DNA of 64,000 bases from Schistocephalus solidus. Taxonomy: Eukaryota > Platyhelminthes > Cestoda > Diphyllobothriidea > Diphyllobothriidae. The position numbers and the translations under genes were made by a program. The first letter of the stretch is position 1, and the number at the start of each line of letters is the position of its first letter. The notes under the pieces are model-generated. The model worked only from the letters and a program-made list of their open reading frames with translations. It was not told where the DNA came from and did not search any database. Below, piece after piece: positions 43,205 to 55,894 of this stretch. The stretch spans positions 62,001 through 126,000 of the forward strand of contig WEDG01000760.1 in assembly GCA_017591395.1 (NCBI GenBank). Reading direction: 5' to 3'.

Positions 43205-43680
43205 CATGCACAATACGAAGGTTTTTCCTGAGCTGTGGAATCTGTCACGTGAGGAGGGCATGGGTGGACATCACTTCCACTGACAGTGAGCCAAATGGCA
43301 GAGTAACCTGCCAAAATACAACATGGATGATGAAGTCAGACATTAACGACTCGGACGCGAAATACAAAGCGAGCGTCCTATCAATTATGACCCACAGCGA
43401 TGAATGCGGAGATGTTAATTGCAGTTTATATGTGATCATGTGGCCATAACATTATAAATACTTTGCACCCTCTGTCTCTATCACCTTTATATGTCACTGT
43501 CTCTGATCTTAATTTCAGTATGCATTTGATCGCGTGGCTACTGAGTAGTTTAAATACTGATCGTTGCGTGCATCCACTAACCTAGTCTGTGACTCTCTCT
43601 CTCTCTCTGATGATGATGGATTAGAATAAACATCCAAAATGCCAATTAACTCCTTTATCCAGCGATTGCACCTTATCTTA
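43205..43680 (+). repeat. PLE-type 3' tail element, plus copy of a head-to-head pair
   Basis: The body (GTGAGCCAAATGGCAGAGTA, GACATTAACGACTCGGAC, CCTATCAATTATGACCCACA) matches 55,990-56,130. A TATAAATAC lies at 43,453-43,461. A (CT)n run leads into CTGATGATGATGGAT, a 4-bp stem GGAT/ATCC (43,618-43,621 and 43,632-43,635) and AAAATGCC, the decayed equivalent of GAAACGTC. The copy then meets an R2 start at about 43,690. Confidence 0.5.
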
Positions 43681-43684
43681 TACT

Positions 43685-43760
43685 TTATAAAAGCCCAAAC
43701 GGGTATTTCGTAAATATTCTGTAGCTGCTTTGGTGAAATCGCAAGAGCCTCGGCTTATCG
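43685..43760 (+). repeat. R2 start, fragment
   Basis: TATAAAAGCCCAAACGGGTA followed by TTTCGTAAATATTCTGTAGC matches the start of R2 at 15.89 kb. As at 15.85 kb, it follows directly on a PLE-type tail. Confidence 0.45.
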
Positions 43761-43959
43761 ATCTGTGCCTCCAGCATTGCCCATACGCAAACAGAATGCT
43801 TAGTTCAGACCCATTTAAGCGAAGAGTTTCGGAGGCAATTAAAAAAAACCACACTGTCGTGAACTGAGTAAACAACTATCAGCATCTGAAGCGGCCGCAG
43901 CCGGTTTAGTGCGTGCAGGAGAACTGACCACTGGTCCGCATTGACTGAATATAAATTAA

Positions 43960-44800
43960 CCTTTTGTAGCCTCCTTCCGATCATAGTTTTTTCCCAAACA
44001 GCCCTCTCCGACCACTAAAGTGTTTACCTTATTATATTAATCTTGACAGTCTTTTTTTCTTGCAGCTCATTTGTGCGGGAGCATACCAATATCACTCGAA
44101 GCTGCTTATCATCTACGTGCTTCAGTTGCCCACGTTAAGTGATGTGATGACAAGCAATTGTCTGCTTACCAAGTACTCTTCTGCAATTTTAAATAGTCCT
44201 CCAAATCAAGCCCGAAATTTGACCTCCAGCACAGTTGGTGATGTTCAGATCACTAGAATGTAATCTGACTGATTGAGGATTCAGATCATAGGCATGTTCT
44301 TTTACGGCTTTTTTCGTCTTCACTTCGGGTAAAACTACTTAATTAACCCTTCCAATAATATTCATCGTCGTAGCATTTGAAAAAAGGAATAAAGCAAAAA
44401 TGTATAATTATAATGAAAGCTGACAGCATACCATTTTAGCTGTACGTCATACTTAAAACGAAATCCTTACTTAAGTCACCAGGATTATCCTATGCACATA
44501 AAACCCATTTTTATTACATCTTGTCAAATTTGATGGTCAGTTTTATAGGAAATCACGTTTTATTTATGTGCTTCTATGTTTTCGTTTATTTAAATATTGA
44601 ACTCAGGTTCTTTCTAATTTAATTTTTTTAATACTCAAGAAACCATATTTTCAAACACGTTTTAAGTCTGTCAATAATTTCAGATGATTAAGCAGATATT
44701 GCAAGCGCGTCATTATGTTAAGGTAAATTGGTAAAGGAAGTATTGAGGGGCTATTCGTTTTGAATTCCCCTACTTGAACACCATAAAAAACTATAACTTA
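43960..44800. other. non-coding, nothing recognised
   Basis: No supported feature. Confidence 0.4.
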
Positions 44801-44808
44801 CAGTTTAC

Positions 44809-44901
44809 CCACAAGCAAATCTCGACATTCACAGTAAAGTTTGCATTTGGCTCGCCTGCAACCATCTTGCAAAGGACAGTTTGCAGTCGTCAAGGCAATG
44901 G
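44809..44901 (-). CDS. candidate short EGF-like exon
   Basis: Between a moderate acceptor (CTTCTCCTGTGTACGAGAAAG) and the donor GTGG/GTAAAC, 93 nt run phase 1 to phase 1 with Cys at C-x5-C-x4-C-x3-C-x-C: NCPLQDGCRRAKCKLYCEC followed by RDLLV. This is the compact form of the first five EGF cysteines. It uses a different frame from the longer minus-strand ORF here. Phases agree with the EGF-like exons at 49.2 and 41.4 kb, which raises the likelihood. Confidence 0.33.
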
Positions 44902-44904
44902 CTT

Positions 44905-45640
44905 TCTCGTACACAGGAGAAGTGTATTAATGGGCAGTGTGTACGTGCCGCATTAATTATGCAGCTGGTCAAGTCTGCTCTTACATAGCGCCTTACTGTA
45001 TATTTCGCGACATTCCGTAATAAGCCCAAATATCTCGTTAAAAAGATATCAATGTGGCAATTGATATGTTTGTAGAGCAATACGCGCCGTATTGAGGTCG
45101 GACAAAAAGTGAACCTGTGAGCGAATTTTATTAGATAAATCGGTACCGGCAGTGATCTCGATAAAGTATGCCAGTCCTCTATATAATTACATACATAAAT
45201 AACTGGAGATTTCATTACCTGTGTAGGACACAGTATTCGTAACCCTAGTAGACGTCTTTTACTTCATTAAAAACTAAACTAATTCCAACAATCTTTAATT
45301 TGTGTAAATCTTACTATCAAAATCTGTATCCAATCATCAATAAACGAGTGTACAAAGACCACAGATATATTGACATTCCACATAATTTATAACTGACTGC
45401 TATTCAGTAGAGATGATTGGAAATGTAATTTTGAACTAATTTCTTTCGGGTAATGTTAAAAAAGCTTATTTACAAAGATATTCAATTCTAAACGTGCATA
45501 CTAAAACGTAAGCGTTTTATAAGTTTAACTTTCTACTTAAAACTATTTCTAGCTGTTGTGTGAACTTTTGTTCCGAAACCGAATGCACCGGAGTCTCATG
45601 GAGTGTTCAACAGGTGGTCAGAGACTTCGGTTGTGATGGA
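44905..45640. other. non-coding, nothing recognised
   Basis: No supported feature apart from open frames overlapping the exon above. Confidence 0.35.
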
Positions 45641-45857
45641 TCCTTTTTAACGTGACTTCTGGCCCTTTCACTCACGTGAGATGTGCACCATTCAACCCCG
45701 TTATTGTGCAAATCTCTGGTGCTTGTGTTTGGGGACCCAGTTTGTGTATGTAGTACGCGCAGACGAGGTCTTTAGTAGCTGCGCGCAATCCTGGATAGGA
45801 CGACTTACCGGCTCGGAAGGTGGCCTCAGTGCCCTCACTGTCCTCGCACGTTTACTC
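45640..45857 (+). repeat. 5' flank of zinc-finger retroelement remnant, repeat-like
   Basis: GACGACTTACCGGCTCGGAA with GGTGGCCTCAGTG near 45,800 resembles CAGACAACTTACCTGCTCGG with ACGGTGGTCTG near 46,565. A repeat module therefore occurs on both sides of the zinc-finger remnant. Confidence 0.4.
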
Positions 45858-46224
45858 ATATTATGAGCCTTTTCGGTCGCATGTGCATCCATAAAAGCAG
45901 AATTCAACACAATGCAGACAAGACCGATACCCCATGCACACACTCCACTCCTGTCATTCCTACCCCCACTGCTACCCTTACTACCACGAAAGACATCGCC
46001 CAGCCTCTTCCGATTTCTCCTGCACACAATGCATCCGCAACTTCAACTCACGCATCGGCCCTGTCGGTCATTTGCGAATCCACCGCACGGAGGCTGGTGA
46101 ACCCGTGCCTGAGGCTCCGAAATACAGTCGACGCGCCGGCCTCCACGGCTCTCATTGCTCCCGCATATTTACACACCGCATAGGCCTATTAGGATACATG
46201 CACCTTCACGAAAACCTGCGGTAA
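45858..46224 (+). pseudogene. C2H2 zinc-finger C-terminal remnant of a flatworm non-LTR retrotransposon
   Basis: SLFGRMCIHKSRIQHNADKT (45,865 on) is the end of a decayed zinc finger followed by a Thr/Pro-rich linker. After a frameshift near 45.99 kb comes FSCTQCIRNFNSRIGPVGHL ending RIH, a complete C-x2-C-x12-H-x3-H finger. HRTEAGEPVPEAPKYSRRA and a second finger (HCSRIFTHRIGLLGYMHLH) follow; the latter has lost its first Cys and first His. The protein ends HENLR and a stop. From memory of flatworm proteins, this GHLRIHRTETGEPVP pattern ends retrotransposon-encoded reverse transcriptases. No polymerase domain is present here, so it is a 5'-truncated dead copy. Confidence 0.65.
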
Positions 46225-46299
46225 ACCACCGGAGGCTAAGACACATCAGCGCACACTACCTTCACCAATACATACACAACAACCTTAGCATCATCATGT

Positions 46300-46810
46300 A
46301 CCTGATAATATCACGGTTTCCTAGAAACCGTAGCTTAGAAAGCTGCCAATCTGACGCCGAAACCAGACCACGCCGTTGGCCCAGTGTATTTGTTTTGTGT
46401 ATCGAGTGGCTGACGAGTGGACTGGGAGTCAGATGGCGATGGCTCCTCCATATCCCCTGATTTAGTGAATCCTGGTGTGTGCGTTATGGGGGCCAGCCCG
46501 CGCTGTGGCACGCAAAGACGGGTATGTCGACGCGTCAGCCAATGTGCCCACTCCCACATCAGACAACTTACCTGCTCGGACGGTGGTCTGATTGTGGAGG
46601 TGGGGGAGAGAGTGAGGTTGACTGCTCAGCGCATTTTCCTCACTATGAACAATCTGACGCACTTGAACCTATCACGGTGTGCTAAAGGCCGTGGCTTGAA
46701 GTTTGCCAACTTAGAGGATAACTCGAACCATTTGGTAAGTCCAGTATGCTTTTGATTGGAGTGGCTGACTGGTGAACTGAAGGTCAGGCTGCAATGGCTC
46801 CTTCGTAATG
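46300..46810 (+). repeat. direct duplication, about 355-bp offset
   Basis: TATCACGGTTTCCTAGAAAC to ATGGCGATGGCTCCTCC (46,310-46,453) recurs as TATCACGGTGTGCTAAAGGC to CTGCAATGGCTCCTTC (46,670-46,805). Both include a GAGTGGCTGACNNGTGNACTG block. Divergence is roughly one base in four, so the duplication is old. Confidence 0.5.
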
Positions 46811-47069
46811 CGGCCTTCATGGCACTCCCACTCCTTGGGAACAGAACCAGGTTTGGTGGCAAGCACTGGATCGGCTCCGGCCGCGGCAGACAACTGCTTC
46901 CTCTCCCACCTCCGTTCTTCTTGACTCTGTCATGACATCGGGTTCAAGTATTTTATGGAGGAAGAAAGAGTTTGGTAGCTGCCACGCAATTCTACTATCA
47001 TGTAAAACTAATCCAGGCCCAAATAACCGTCCCTGGGCCACCCTGTTGCGCAGCATACGTTGGAACTCA

Positions 47070-49170
47070 ACAAAATCTACGTTCGAACTAGTATATCAAA
47101 AACCACGATGTTTTCTTATCCCTTTAAATTTTTGTTGTTGGAAGCAGCTTATTTTTCGCAAAAGGCCTGTTACTTTGACTGGATGAAAACGCATGTTTAT
47201 GTAAATATTCTATAAAAATCCATGAGGGAAATTTTCCGATATATAAGGCCTACTCCTTAGATAATCATGTATTTATGTAAACTGGAAATGGTACAAGTGA
47301 ACCTTATTGATGTTATCATCATAATTAAAAATAAAAAATCATTTTCACATGAATAATATAGGTAAACCTGTAAGTTAGAATTTATACATCGCCCAATTCA
47401 AAATGTGTACTACGACGAAAGAAAACGGGGTCATTTACCACAATTTATAATTAACAGCGTTATAGTAGGAATGATAGGACATTCGGTTTTTAATAACTTA
47501 CTTATGGGTCATATTTGGCAAATCTTATTTAAAACAGCATCATTGATCTACGTAGGTTAAAATAAGTTATTTTGCGTAGTGAAGTAAATAAATGTCAGTT
47601 TAGCTCAAACTTCTATTTATTAACATTTCATGCTTAAATAAGGAGGGTTTTTTGTGTATTCTAGACCATATAACTCATCTTGTAAGGGTTCTTTTATCAA
47701 GTTAAATGTAAAGGGCAGGTGTATCTCACAAAATACCTAAGATCGCTGGATATTTATGAGCCATCGCTGAAGTATTCTTACCAGTTTTATCATTTCCTTC
47801 GTCAATTATGTCCATCGGTCTCAGGATTGGTTGTTTGGTCTAACTCATAAACACCCTCTGTTTTGCTGTGACTGGGTCTCAATCAAAATTTTAGAGGACT
47901 GTTCTGCGATAGATGGATAACGTCCCCTGGGATGTCTTTGAATCGTGTGACGGAAAATGAGGATAATCTTTCGCGATGAAAATGCCTTTTAAACTATTAG
48001 AGGAATTTTTAAAATAAATAACATCATAAGACGTTTCAAGTCCTTTGGCCAAGCAGGAGTATATCACACAGATGGACTTTTAATAATGTCTCCACATGAG
48101 TGAACAGTATTTAATAAGGGTCAAATAAAAATTAATATTTTTCTTTTGTAACAAATACTTTAGCAAGAGATATGTTTGTAGTTATATTTTACGCGACCAC
48201 TTGTTGATAAAAGCATTTGACGAAGCATATCCCTCCTGTTGAATACAATTGCGAAGACTTTGAAAAACTATTTGGCAAAAAATACCTCTCGAATGAATGG
48301 TGAAATTAATTGTGTCTTCTTTAAACTTTTTAGCACCCTCTTTGTGCATAACATGATATTCAAATATTATTTTCCTTGTCTTTTTTGCCCGGAAATGCAT
48401 GAAAAACAAGTTTTTGAAAAGTGCGGCGAAGCTATTTCGTATAAGTTTATTTCTAGTTTTATTCTGATTTTAATCGATTTCAAACTTAGCAGTTATTTAC
48501 GCTCAGTTGAATTTGAAAAGGTGCGCAGAACATGAGCAAATAGATTCAAATTTTCCTGTACTACCGAGTACGTTTGCTTTTCTTAAATACAAGAACAGAT
48601 TTTAAGTTTATCAAATTACAGTTTCATGTCTTTTTTCTGACTATATGTATTGAGTTTTATTTAAGAAATCAGTCCTTTTTAAAAGACTGGATTTAAATAA
48701 TTTTATTTTGTATGATAATATTGTGTTGTTTTGGTAGGTTAGAGTAAATTATTAAAATCTGGAAAGCAAGGAGACTGGGTTAAATAATCTGAACGGAATT
48801 TTTCAATTTTTAAACCATACGTCATTGGTTAAACGAACCTTTTTCGCCTTAGTCAATAAATGAGCCTAGTAGATGCTTAATGCGTAATATTTTTACAAAT
48901 ATCTTAATAAATTGTAGACGAAGAAGACAACATTATTTTTTTGAACGCGCATAGTTTTAAAAAGCCATGTTGTAGTTCAGTCTATGTCAAGGGCGCAGGG
49001 AAACTGTTCGTTAAATAAATGTGGCTTTGCACTAAATTCTAAGGGAATTATGTTAAGGATTGACGTAAGGTTTAGAATTATGTTTACCTTTGAGGTTGAT
49101 GTCTAGGGCATTATTAGGCTAATAGGTAAAAATGATGGTAACAAAATATTTTAAAATCTGCGCTGAACTC
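47070..49170. other. long AT-rich non-coding stretch
   Basis: No exon with acceptable borders and no repeat family was recognised in these 2.1 kb. Confidence 0.4.
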
Positions 49171-49172
49171 AC

Positions 49173-49319
49173 AGCACTCATGGTATCTTAAATTTTCCTG
49201 GTACATGGGAATATAGTCCTGTTTGCACTGGCAAGTAGCAGGAATGTTGGCGTGAGAACACAGAGCATTCTTCGACCGGCACAATAAATCCCTCTCATTA
49301 CAGAGCCCGCCAATATCCA
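49173..49319 (-). CDS. candidate EGF-like exon with all six cysteines
   Basis: The acceptor TTTTTTTACATTTTAG and the perfect donor TGCT/GTGAGT border 147 nt, phase 1 to phase 1. The 48 codons give C-x6-C-x6-C-x8-C-x-C-x16-C: DIGGLCNERDLLC, RSKNALC, SHANIPATCQC, KQDYIPMYQENLRYHEC. Cysteine order, length and symmetrical phase-1 borders are all typical of EGF-like modules in secreted or membrane proteins. It is the strongest single host-gene exon in the window. Loops lack the usual Gly/aromatic pair before the last Cys, so it is a divergent module. Confidence 0.58.
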
Positions 49320-49329
49320 CTAAAATGTA

Positions 49330-52300
49330 AAAAAATGTTTTCAGATTTAACTTGCGCATTTATAAAAACAAATGTTTTTAAAATGTCCTACAGCATATTA
49401 ACCAAAGACAATTTTTATTATGCCATAACTAGGCGATTATGGAATTCCTCATGAAGTATGTAAGCCGGCTGGATAGTAAACTTGCTAGACTTTATCAAAT
49501 TGGTTTTATTTTAGTTGTTACACTTCAGTTTCCAACTGCCTACCTGAAAATATGTGTCTGCACATCGCAGAACTAAATATCTCTTCACTGAAATAAATTT
49601 CAATGCGAACTTTTATCTGTTTTTAGGTAGGTAAAAACGAAAGGCTATATACACTTGATGGTGGTGGTAGATGCCTCTTCATCCAAGCCGGGCCAAATTC
49701 TTTATGCAATAATAAAAATTTTGTTATAAAGGAGCTACATTTGAAAATTCGGGAATAAAGGCAGGAAGCGTCATCCTCGTCTCAGTAACCACACATTTCC
49801 TCAGGGGCCAGGCATATCATCCTTGGTCGGACAACTGTAGCTCAACTGTCTGACGTGCTGGCAAATTTGAAGCAGTTTTCCTTGGTTTGAAGTTAAAGCA
49901 AGTGAGAAGAGTAGGATTTATTAGACTGAACAATGTAAGCGACAGTTCATCAACTGTATAATGTTGACATCTTTCTGAATACTTGTTCAGACATGAACAA
50001 CTCGCACATTGCGTTACTTGGAAGTAGTCTATATGTGGCGGGTGAAACCGGACCTACATAAAGAGTTGGAGAATGTGGTCAGCCTAAATCTGCCGTGATA
50101 ACCTCTAGCTTTTTGATTTGCATCTTTGCACTTACTTTGTCCTTTCCCCCAACCTAAGGTACTAATTTTATTGATTCGCCATAGGGCACAAACCCTTACC
50201 TTGCTCATTTGCATCAATCTTTCCGTAGGAATTCAAACTTCATTCATTCTCTCAGTCCGTATTCATGTTATACAGCGACAGGATGCAGTCGATGAGCTGT
50301 CGTGCAATCTGTTAGGCTCAATACATTTTCCTCTACTTGCTTGCTTATAATTGTTGGCAAACCTAAAGTGCTAATTACTTTTTGCCGTCTTGATCCTCAT
50401 TTGTTTTAAATAGTAATTTAAATATTCCAACTCAGGAGGACATCAGGAGCCGCACGATACATTGGCCTAAAGAAGGACCTTAACTAAATCAGGCGAAAGG
50501 CCTCTCAGCCTTTTTTGCAGGCATTTTTTTTTGACTAGATGATAAGGAGGCATGAGATATGACTATTCATTCAGACAAAGTAATATTATGCTACAGGTAC
50601 CCCTTGAAAGGAAAACCATTACCATAATTGTGTAAAAGTCAGTTTTTGCTCATTCCCGACCTTTTACTTTGAAGGGGTTTTGTGATTTCGTTTATTTGCT
50701 ATTCAAGCAGGCTTGATTTCAACAAGCGATCTTTTTTTAATCGGCTATATTTTCATATTAACTGTTGCTTAGCTGTTTTGCATTATTCGATATTATATAT
50801 GATCAAATTTCATCTTCTTTCAATCCGCAACCAGGCGATCTACTGATTTTCGATGAAAATTCTCAACCCCACTATTGGATGCACTATACCAGAACGTTGA
50901 ATAAAATTATCAAAACCTGATACATTGGTTAATAACTGAACCATTTTTTTCCTGGTATTAAGTTGAGAGAAGAGTAGATAGCTGAATTTATTGGTACCAA
51001 TAGAGGTTGTAAACACTTATCAACTAAAACCTGTCACTGCCTTTAAGAGTTTACTTAGAGAAACGTAAAAGAATTAAAATCCCAACCGAAAATCAATATT
51101 TAAAAACAAGGTTTCATTGTTCAGAACAAAAGGTTAAGCAATGAGAAGATCACCTCAATGCAACATTGACAAAGAGCAGCCAGTTCACATAAACACCTGT
51201 TTAAATGCCTTCTATACTCGGAAAGTAAAATCACTTTGTTCCCCTAAATAGCGGTCTCTCTTTGAGCCTCAAAACAGCTCGTATAATATTTTGTTCTACC
51301 ATGAAAATCTTGGGCATAGAGCTTTCGGAAGGCAGCATACACATGCTGGCATAAACCTTATCAATGTAAGCATATTTATCAATTGATCAAGTTCAACCTG
51401 TCATAGTAATCCACAGTCTTTCGATCTGAACATCTCCGTTTGTCGGTTCGCCTTGTTCCACTTTTTCTACACTTTATCGCATTTATATTTACTATTTGTA
51501 TTGCCTGGTCGGTTTGCACTGAGTAATTGGTGATTTTTGTTATTCAGTAATGGCATAAAGTTTGGCAGCTGCCGCGAATTTTGATGGTTACAATTCATTC
51601 TTCTGTCTATGAAGGCAGAAGTTCTAATAGTAATACAAAGAAATCAGTGAGTAACATAAAAATGGTCAAAATAAGGGACGAGGTTGTAGGAACACAACCT
51701 TATTTGCCTAGCGTTTATAATTCAAACTAGGAAACCGTCAGCTTAAATAATTGCACAAAACTATAACAAAAGCTATATTTATAGGATGTGACTGCTATGT
51801 AGTCGCTCATCGGATACAGTTAGCAGTCCTCAGAGTGTCTGGTCACTCAACTTCAAGTCAATACTTGGCAAAATTTAACCAAACGTTTTAGTAGAACGCG
51901 TTGAAGGAATCGTATCGCCACTATTGAAACTGACAGCAATATTTGTCCTCACGGTCCGCGCGTGACTAGTTCTGCTTAGACCGGCAGTCCTAAAAATGAG
52001 ATTTCTGTTTTGTGGATTTATTTTCCTCTCTCTCTCGCAACATAAAGTCAAGTTATTTTCAATCACAACCAGTTTCATATTATTTGCTTGATTGGAGCTC
52101 TCTTCTTCCATGCCAGCTTAATCCGCTTGCAGCGTTAGTCGCTTATCCTTGACAAGGACATAATGTGTAAGTAATGGTGGTGCAATTAGCTACGTGCCTA
52201 GAAACTAGCGGTATGTTAACTGCTTAAATTATTATCCTCAGTGAAATTTCCTTAACTACTAGTGGCAAATCTGAAATCCATTCAAGCGATCTTACAAATG

Positions 52301-52690
52301 AATGAGTGGATTCAGTACTTAACGCAGTTTCTGCTTTCTTTACATGTGTATCTGACTTCTATAAGATAACATCACATCAAAGCGTGCACGTCTTTCGAAC
52401 TGCCTTGATAAAAGCTGTTTTCAGAGTTTCCATTTTTGGAATCACAAATGTTTTTCTGATTTTTGAATAATTTTCAAAAAGTTGCTGCTACTGTTTAAGA
52501 AGGGTGTAACTATAGGATTTGGCCGCGTGACGTACGTCTTCTCCGTTGATGGTTACCTCTTCGTCCTTTGTTGTAACGTTTCACGAAATGTACGCCATCA
52601 AATATGGCAATAAATGGGCGTTTATTTCTAATGGCAGTAATTGTAATTATTATTTAACATGTAATTGAGATTGGATTAATTATATGTCAC
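49330..52690. other. mostly non-coding, probable intron
   Basis: Two competing weak calls occur near 50.3 kb. One is a minus-strand segment 50,362-50,274 (KCIEPNRLHDSSSTASCR, phase 2 to 1). The other is a plus-strand exon from a good acceptor TCTTTCCGTAG at 50,228 reading IQTSFILSVRIHVIQRQDAV to a stop at 50,350. A possible terminal minus-strand exon (GLSRTSHARTVRTNIAVSF) ends at 51,875. None is convincing. Confidence 0.3.
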
Positions 52691-52695
52691 GTTAC

Positions 52696-52856
52696 CTAAA
52701 ACGGCCTTGCAGAATGCCCAGTTTGGAATATCTTCGAGAGTACCGTTCTCCTTTACGTCCGATGCGATTGAAGAATTAACCACTGGAGCCCGGAAGCCCA
52801 CTGGCAAACCAAAAGGCATCGTTGTTTCGAATGGACATGAACATCCATAAGGACTG
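52696..52856 (-). CDS. candidate internal exon, Cys-rich extracellular-type
   Basis: The acceptor AATTTCTCTCCTTTAG and the donor TTTAG/GTAACG enclose 161 nt, phase 2 to phase 1. The 53 codons read SPYGCSCPFETTMPFGLPVG, FRAPVVNSSIASDVKENGTL and EDIPNWAFCKAVL, with a C-x-C near the start and a third Cys 39 residues later. This could be the last part (Cys 4, 5, 6) of a long-looped EGF-like module. An N-glycosylation motif NGT is present. It ends in phase 1, as required by the EGF-like exon at 49.3 kb. Confidence 0.45.
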
Positions 52857-52899
52857 CTAAAGGAGAGAAATTTTACACTCAAAAGCACATTATCTTCTA

Positions 52900-55430
52900 A
52901 TTGTAAACTGATTTTCTAGATTTTTCGTTGTACAAAACATATATAAACTATTTGGCTTGACAGTAAATGTAACTATGTATGCATATTTAAGAAATACCTT
53001 CTTACTTACATCCCACTTTTCTCCAAACTATTTTCTCTGTTCTGTCAGAATACGTTGACGCTCATTGGTTTATTCTCCCTGTGATGTTCGCTACCAATTT
53101 TTATTATTGACTAGAGAATAGAAGTGAAGTGTTTCAACCAGTTAAATTGATTAAAATCTCATATGTCGCCCAAACATTGTGAACCAATTTTCATTGTTTA
53201 CTCATAAGGAAAAAACTTTCCACTGGTACTGATTTCCCAGTTCGCGTAGCGTGCTGGTATAAGGTATATTTTCTGTACTTAAGCGAACAGCCGTTTTCAG
53301 ATGGCATTTTTGACTTCAGGTTTTTCTTGTAATTTCAGAAACAAAAATTGACAGGCTCATAATCTGGGATATGTGGAACACAAGCACTAAACTCAAGAGA
53401 AGCGGCTTTCAGAACTTTAATCCTGATTTACTTTTGCAGTCACCGTGAAGTGACTTGCAAAATTGTTAGCAAATCAGTTCAGCAGTAAAAATCTGATGCC
53501 AATAGCCTGTTTTAAAGTTTTCTTTTAAACAAATTCTCAAAGCAGAAAGACGTATGGAAAAGGATAATGTAAGGGCGCTGAGATAGGCCAAAGCCTACTG
53601 AAGCGTTGCAATTTGTGCTTTTATTTAAGCACTTTACATTGAAACCGGAATAAATACGAGAAAGCCAACGGTGATTGCTGGGAGCTTACCCATGTGCCGA
53701 ACTTCTCGCAACTGTGTGATGCAGCAGCATTGAAATTGTCGAACGCGTGCCGGGCGTTTTACTTAGTTCCTGTGCTATGCGTATGGTTAGTTATGCGTCC
53801 GATGTGTGGTAATGACTGCGTCTTCGCACTTTATTAGTATTAGTTGATTGTCCCTATTATATTGATAGATTTTGACTCAGTTATTCATAATGGGTTTATG
53901 TTTACAAAGGTTCACTTCGAATGATTTATTACACATAAGTGCACTTCATTCTGATGATATTAAAAAAACCGAGATGTACAAGTTTTGGCATTGAGACATT
54001 AACAAGGACGGTATTTTGAGGTTTAAAGGAGTAATTCTGGTGTCTATAGCTGTCATCTGTGTAGCCCTCATAAAGCTTGAACCGCGAGTTTTCATAGGAC
54101 TTAGGATATTGTTAGTAAATGTTGACTACAACTTTATTTTTATCCAACTGCAACAATCCAGAACCTAGAAGGAAATTCAATACCAAACTAACTAGTGCTA
54201 ATCAAACAATATTTTGTCCAAGTGCATTAGTATCTGGGATGTTCAGGCGATCGAACGCAGACAATTATACTTAAATGGATGTCATTGACTCATCTTAGGA
54301 GTATTTTTAAGAACGGTGTCTATACCCTACCGATCTATCATAAGTCTCAGTTGGTTCAGTTTGAAAATTGAAAGTGGTTCAAATAAAGTGGAGAGTTCGT
54401 CAATTTAGAAACAACTGGTGGCTAACATATCAGGGAGCAATATAAAATAACTTTGAGGCATTCCCTTGGTAGGTTTTAATGATAAGCCTGGTTAGTTTCA
54501 GATATATCGCAACCCAACATTCTCATTAGCTTGTCATTTACTGACAACGAAGAAAACAGAGACGCAATCACTGGACAATACTATGATTTACCTATATACT
54601 ATCAACCATCGAATATTTATAATACGTAATTTACGGAGTAAGGTGACATCTTTTAACGATCTATAATTAACTGCTAGCAATGCGTTATGGCAAACAATAT
54701 ATTTAAATGAACAAAGGCAATACTGGCTGCGTCCCGTGATAGTTTGTCAAAGCTTATGCGAGATTGATTTTATGTGATACTAAAAGATATCGAACGGGTG
54801 TAGGAAGATATAATTTAACCTAATAAATCCTTATCAAAAATTAAATAATTTTCGACTGCGAACCTCCGATTATCAACCTTTACAAATAATTCAGTTTGCC
54901 CTAGTAGGCAGTAAAGTCAGTATTTCAGCATGACTCATATATGGGCTTTTGAGCTTGATTAAGATGATGTGCGCTTGCTGAATTGAATATTTGCATGAGA
55001 GGTTGGTCGTCACAAAGTAAGAACTCTGACGCTTGTCCACCAGACTTAACAAGTAGTCATGTCTCCTGCCTGAGTTATTTTATTCATTTGTACCTACATG
55101 TGAAAGTTTCAGCGGCCTCGGTGGATTCAAATAACTTCGAGGCCACCGAGTTAGTCACAAGTAGGTTAAATGAAGTATTCAAATCTGTCAAAATTCTCTA
55201 TTAGTTATTATATTGAGGCAGACTTTCATAGCACTGTCTACTCCCTCACTTGATATATCAATGCGACAGGAGGGGCGGCGTGTTAGCAATGCCAAACCGG
55301 TTGTCGACGCGTGGCGCACACAAACCGATCAACATCAGATGCACCAGGCTACCATTAAAGGTGGCTTAGATCTAGTAACATCGGTGAGAATGGGATAAGC
55401 GCCGCATTAAATATCAGCCATCACCGCTCT
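52900..55430. other. non-coding, probable intron
   Basis: No supported exon. A short stretch near 53,705 (AACTGTGTGATGCAGCAGC) faintly resembles R2. Confidence 0.35.
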
Positions 55431-55444
55431 ATTCTAATTTTTGA

Positions 55445-55870
55445 AAAAGGCACTTATTCAGAAGAAGAGGCGATCACTGGACCATGGTTTTTGAAGTCTG
55501 ACGATTTGGATTCTCTCTCTCTCTCGAACGCATCATCAAAGAAAGTTGCAGAAAAAGCGTACTTGGGGCACAAGTTTTGGAAATGCCATGCAACCGCAGG
55601 CTTACTATCGCTGGCAGTCCTCGTGTTCATCGACGGGGGTCGTTTTTGATGGGATCGTTGCTTTTTGGTCCGTACCCGAGTCCTCAATCGCAGAAATTTC
55701 GTTGTTGATTCCTGGCGTGCCAATGCATTACCGTTACCGACAAATCAATTACGTCGGAAACTGGGTAACTTCTCTGCACACGAATGCCCGAGCACGCGGC
55801 AGCAGTGAGGAGAAAGCACACTAACACCCAGGTCACACCTTCAAATTTGATCGCAATGGCTGACAACCGC
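55445..55870 (-). repeat. PLE-type 3' tail element, minus copy of a head-to-head pair
   Basis: Body motifs GGCACGCCAGGAATCAACAA and GAGGACTGCCAGCGATAGTA match the plus copy that starts 30 bp away. The tail has a 6-bp stem with one mismatch (GCGTTC at 55,531-55,526 with GAATCC at 55,513-55,508), then AAATCGTC in place of GAAACGTC, and ends CAGTGATCGCCTCTTCTTC. The purine-rich (GA)n loop is expanded. Confidence 0.6.
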
Positions 55871-55894
55871 GTGAGATGTGAAGTGCATGAGTAA

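Noticed and set aside
55454..55723. 89-codon minus-strand frame as a gene
   Set aside because: It is part of a repeat whose other copies do not conserve the protein sequence, only the DNA motifs.
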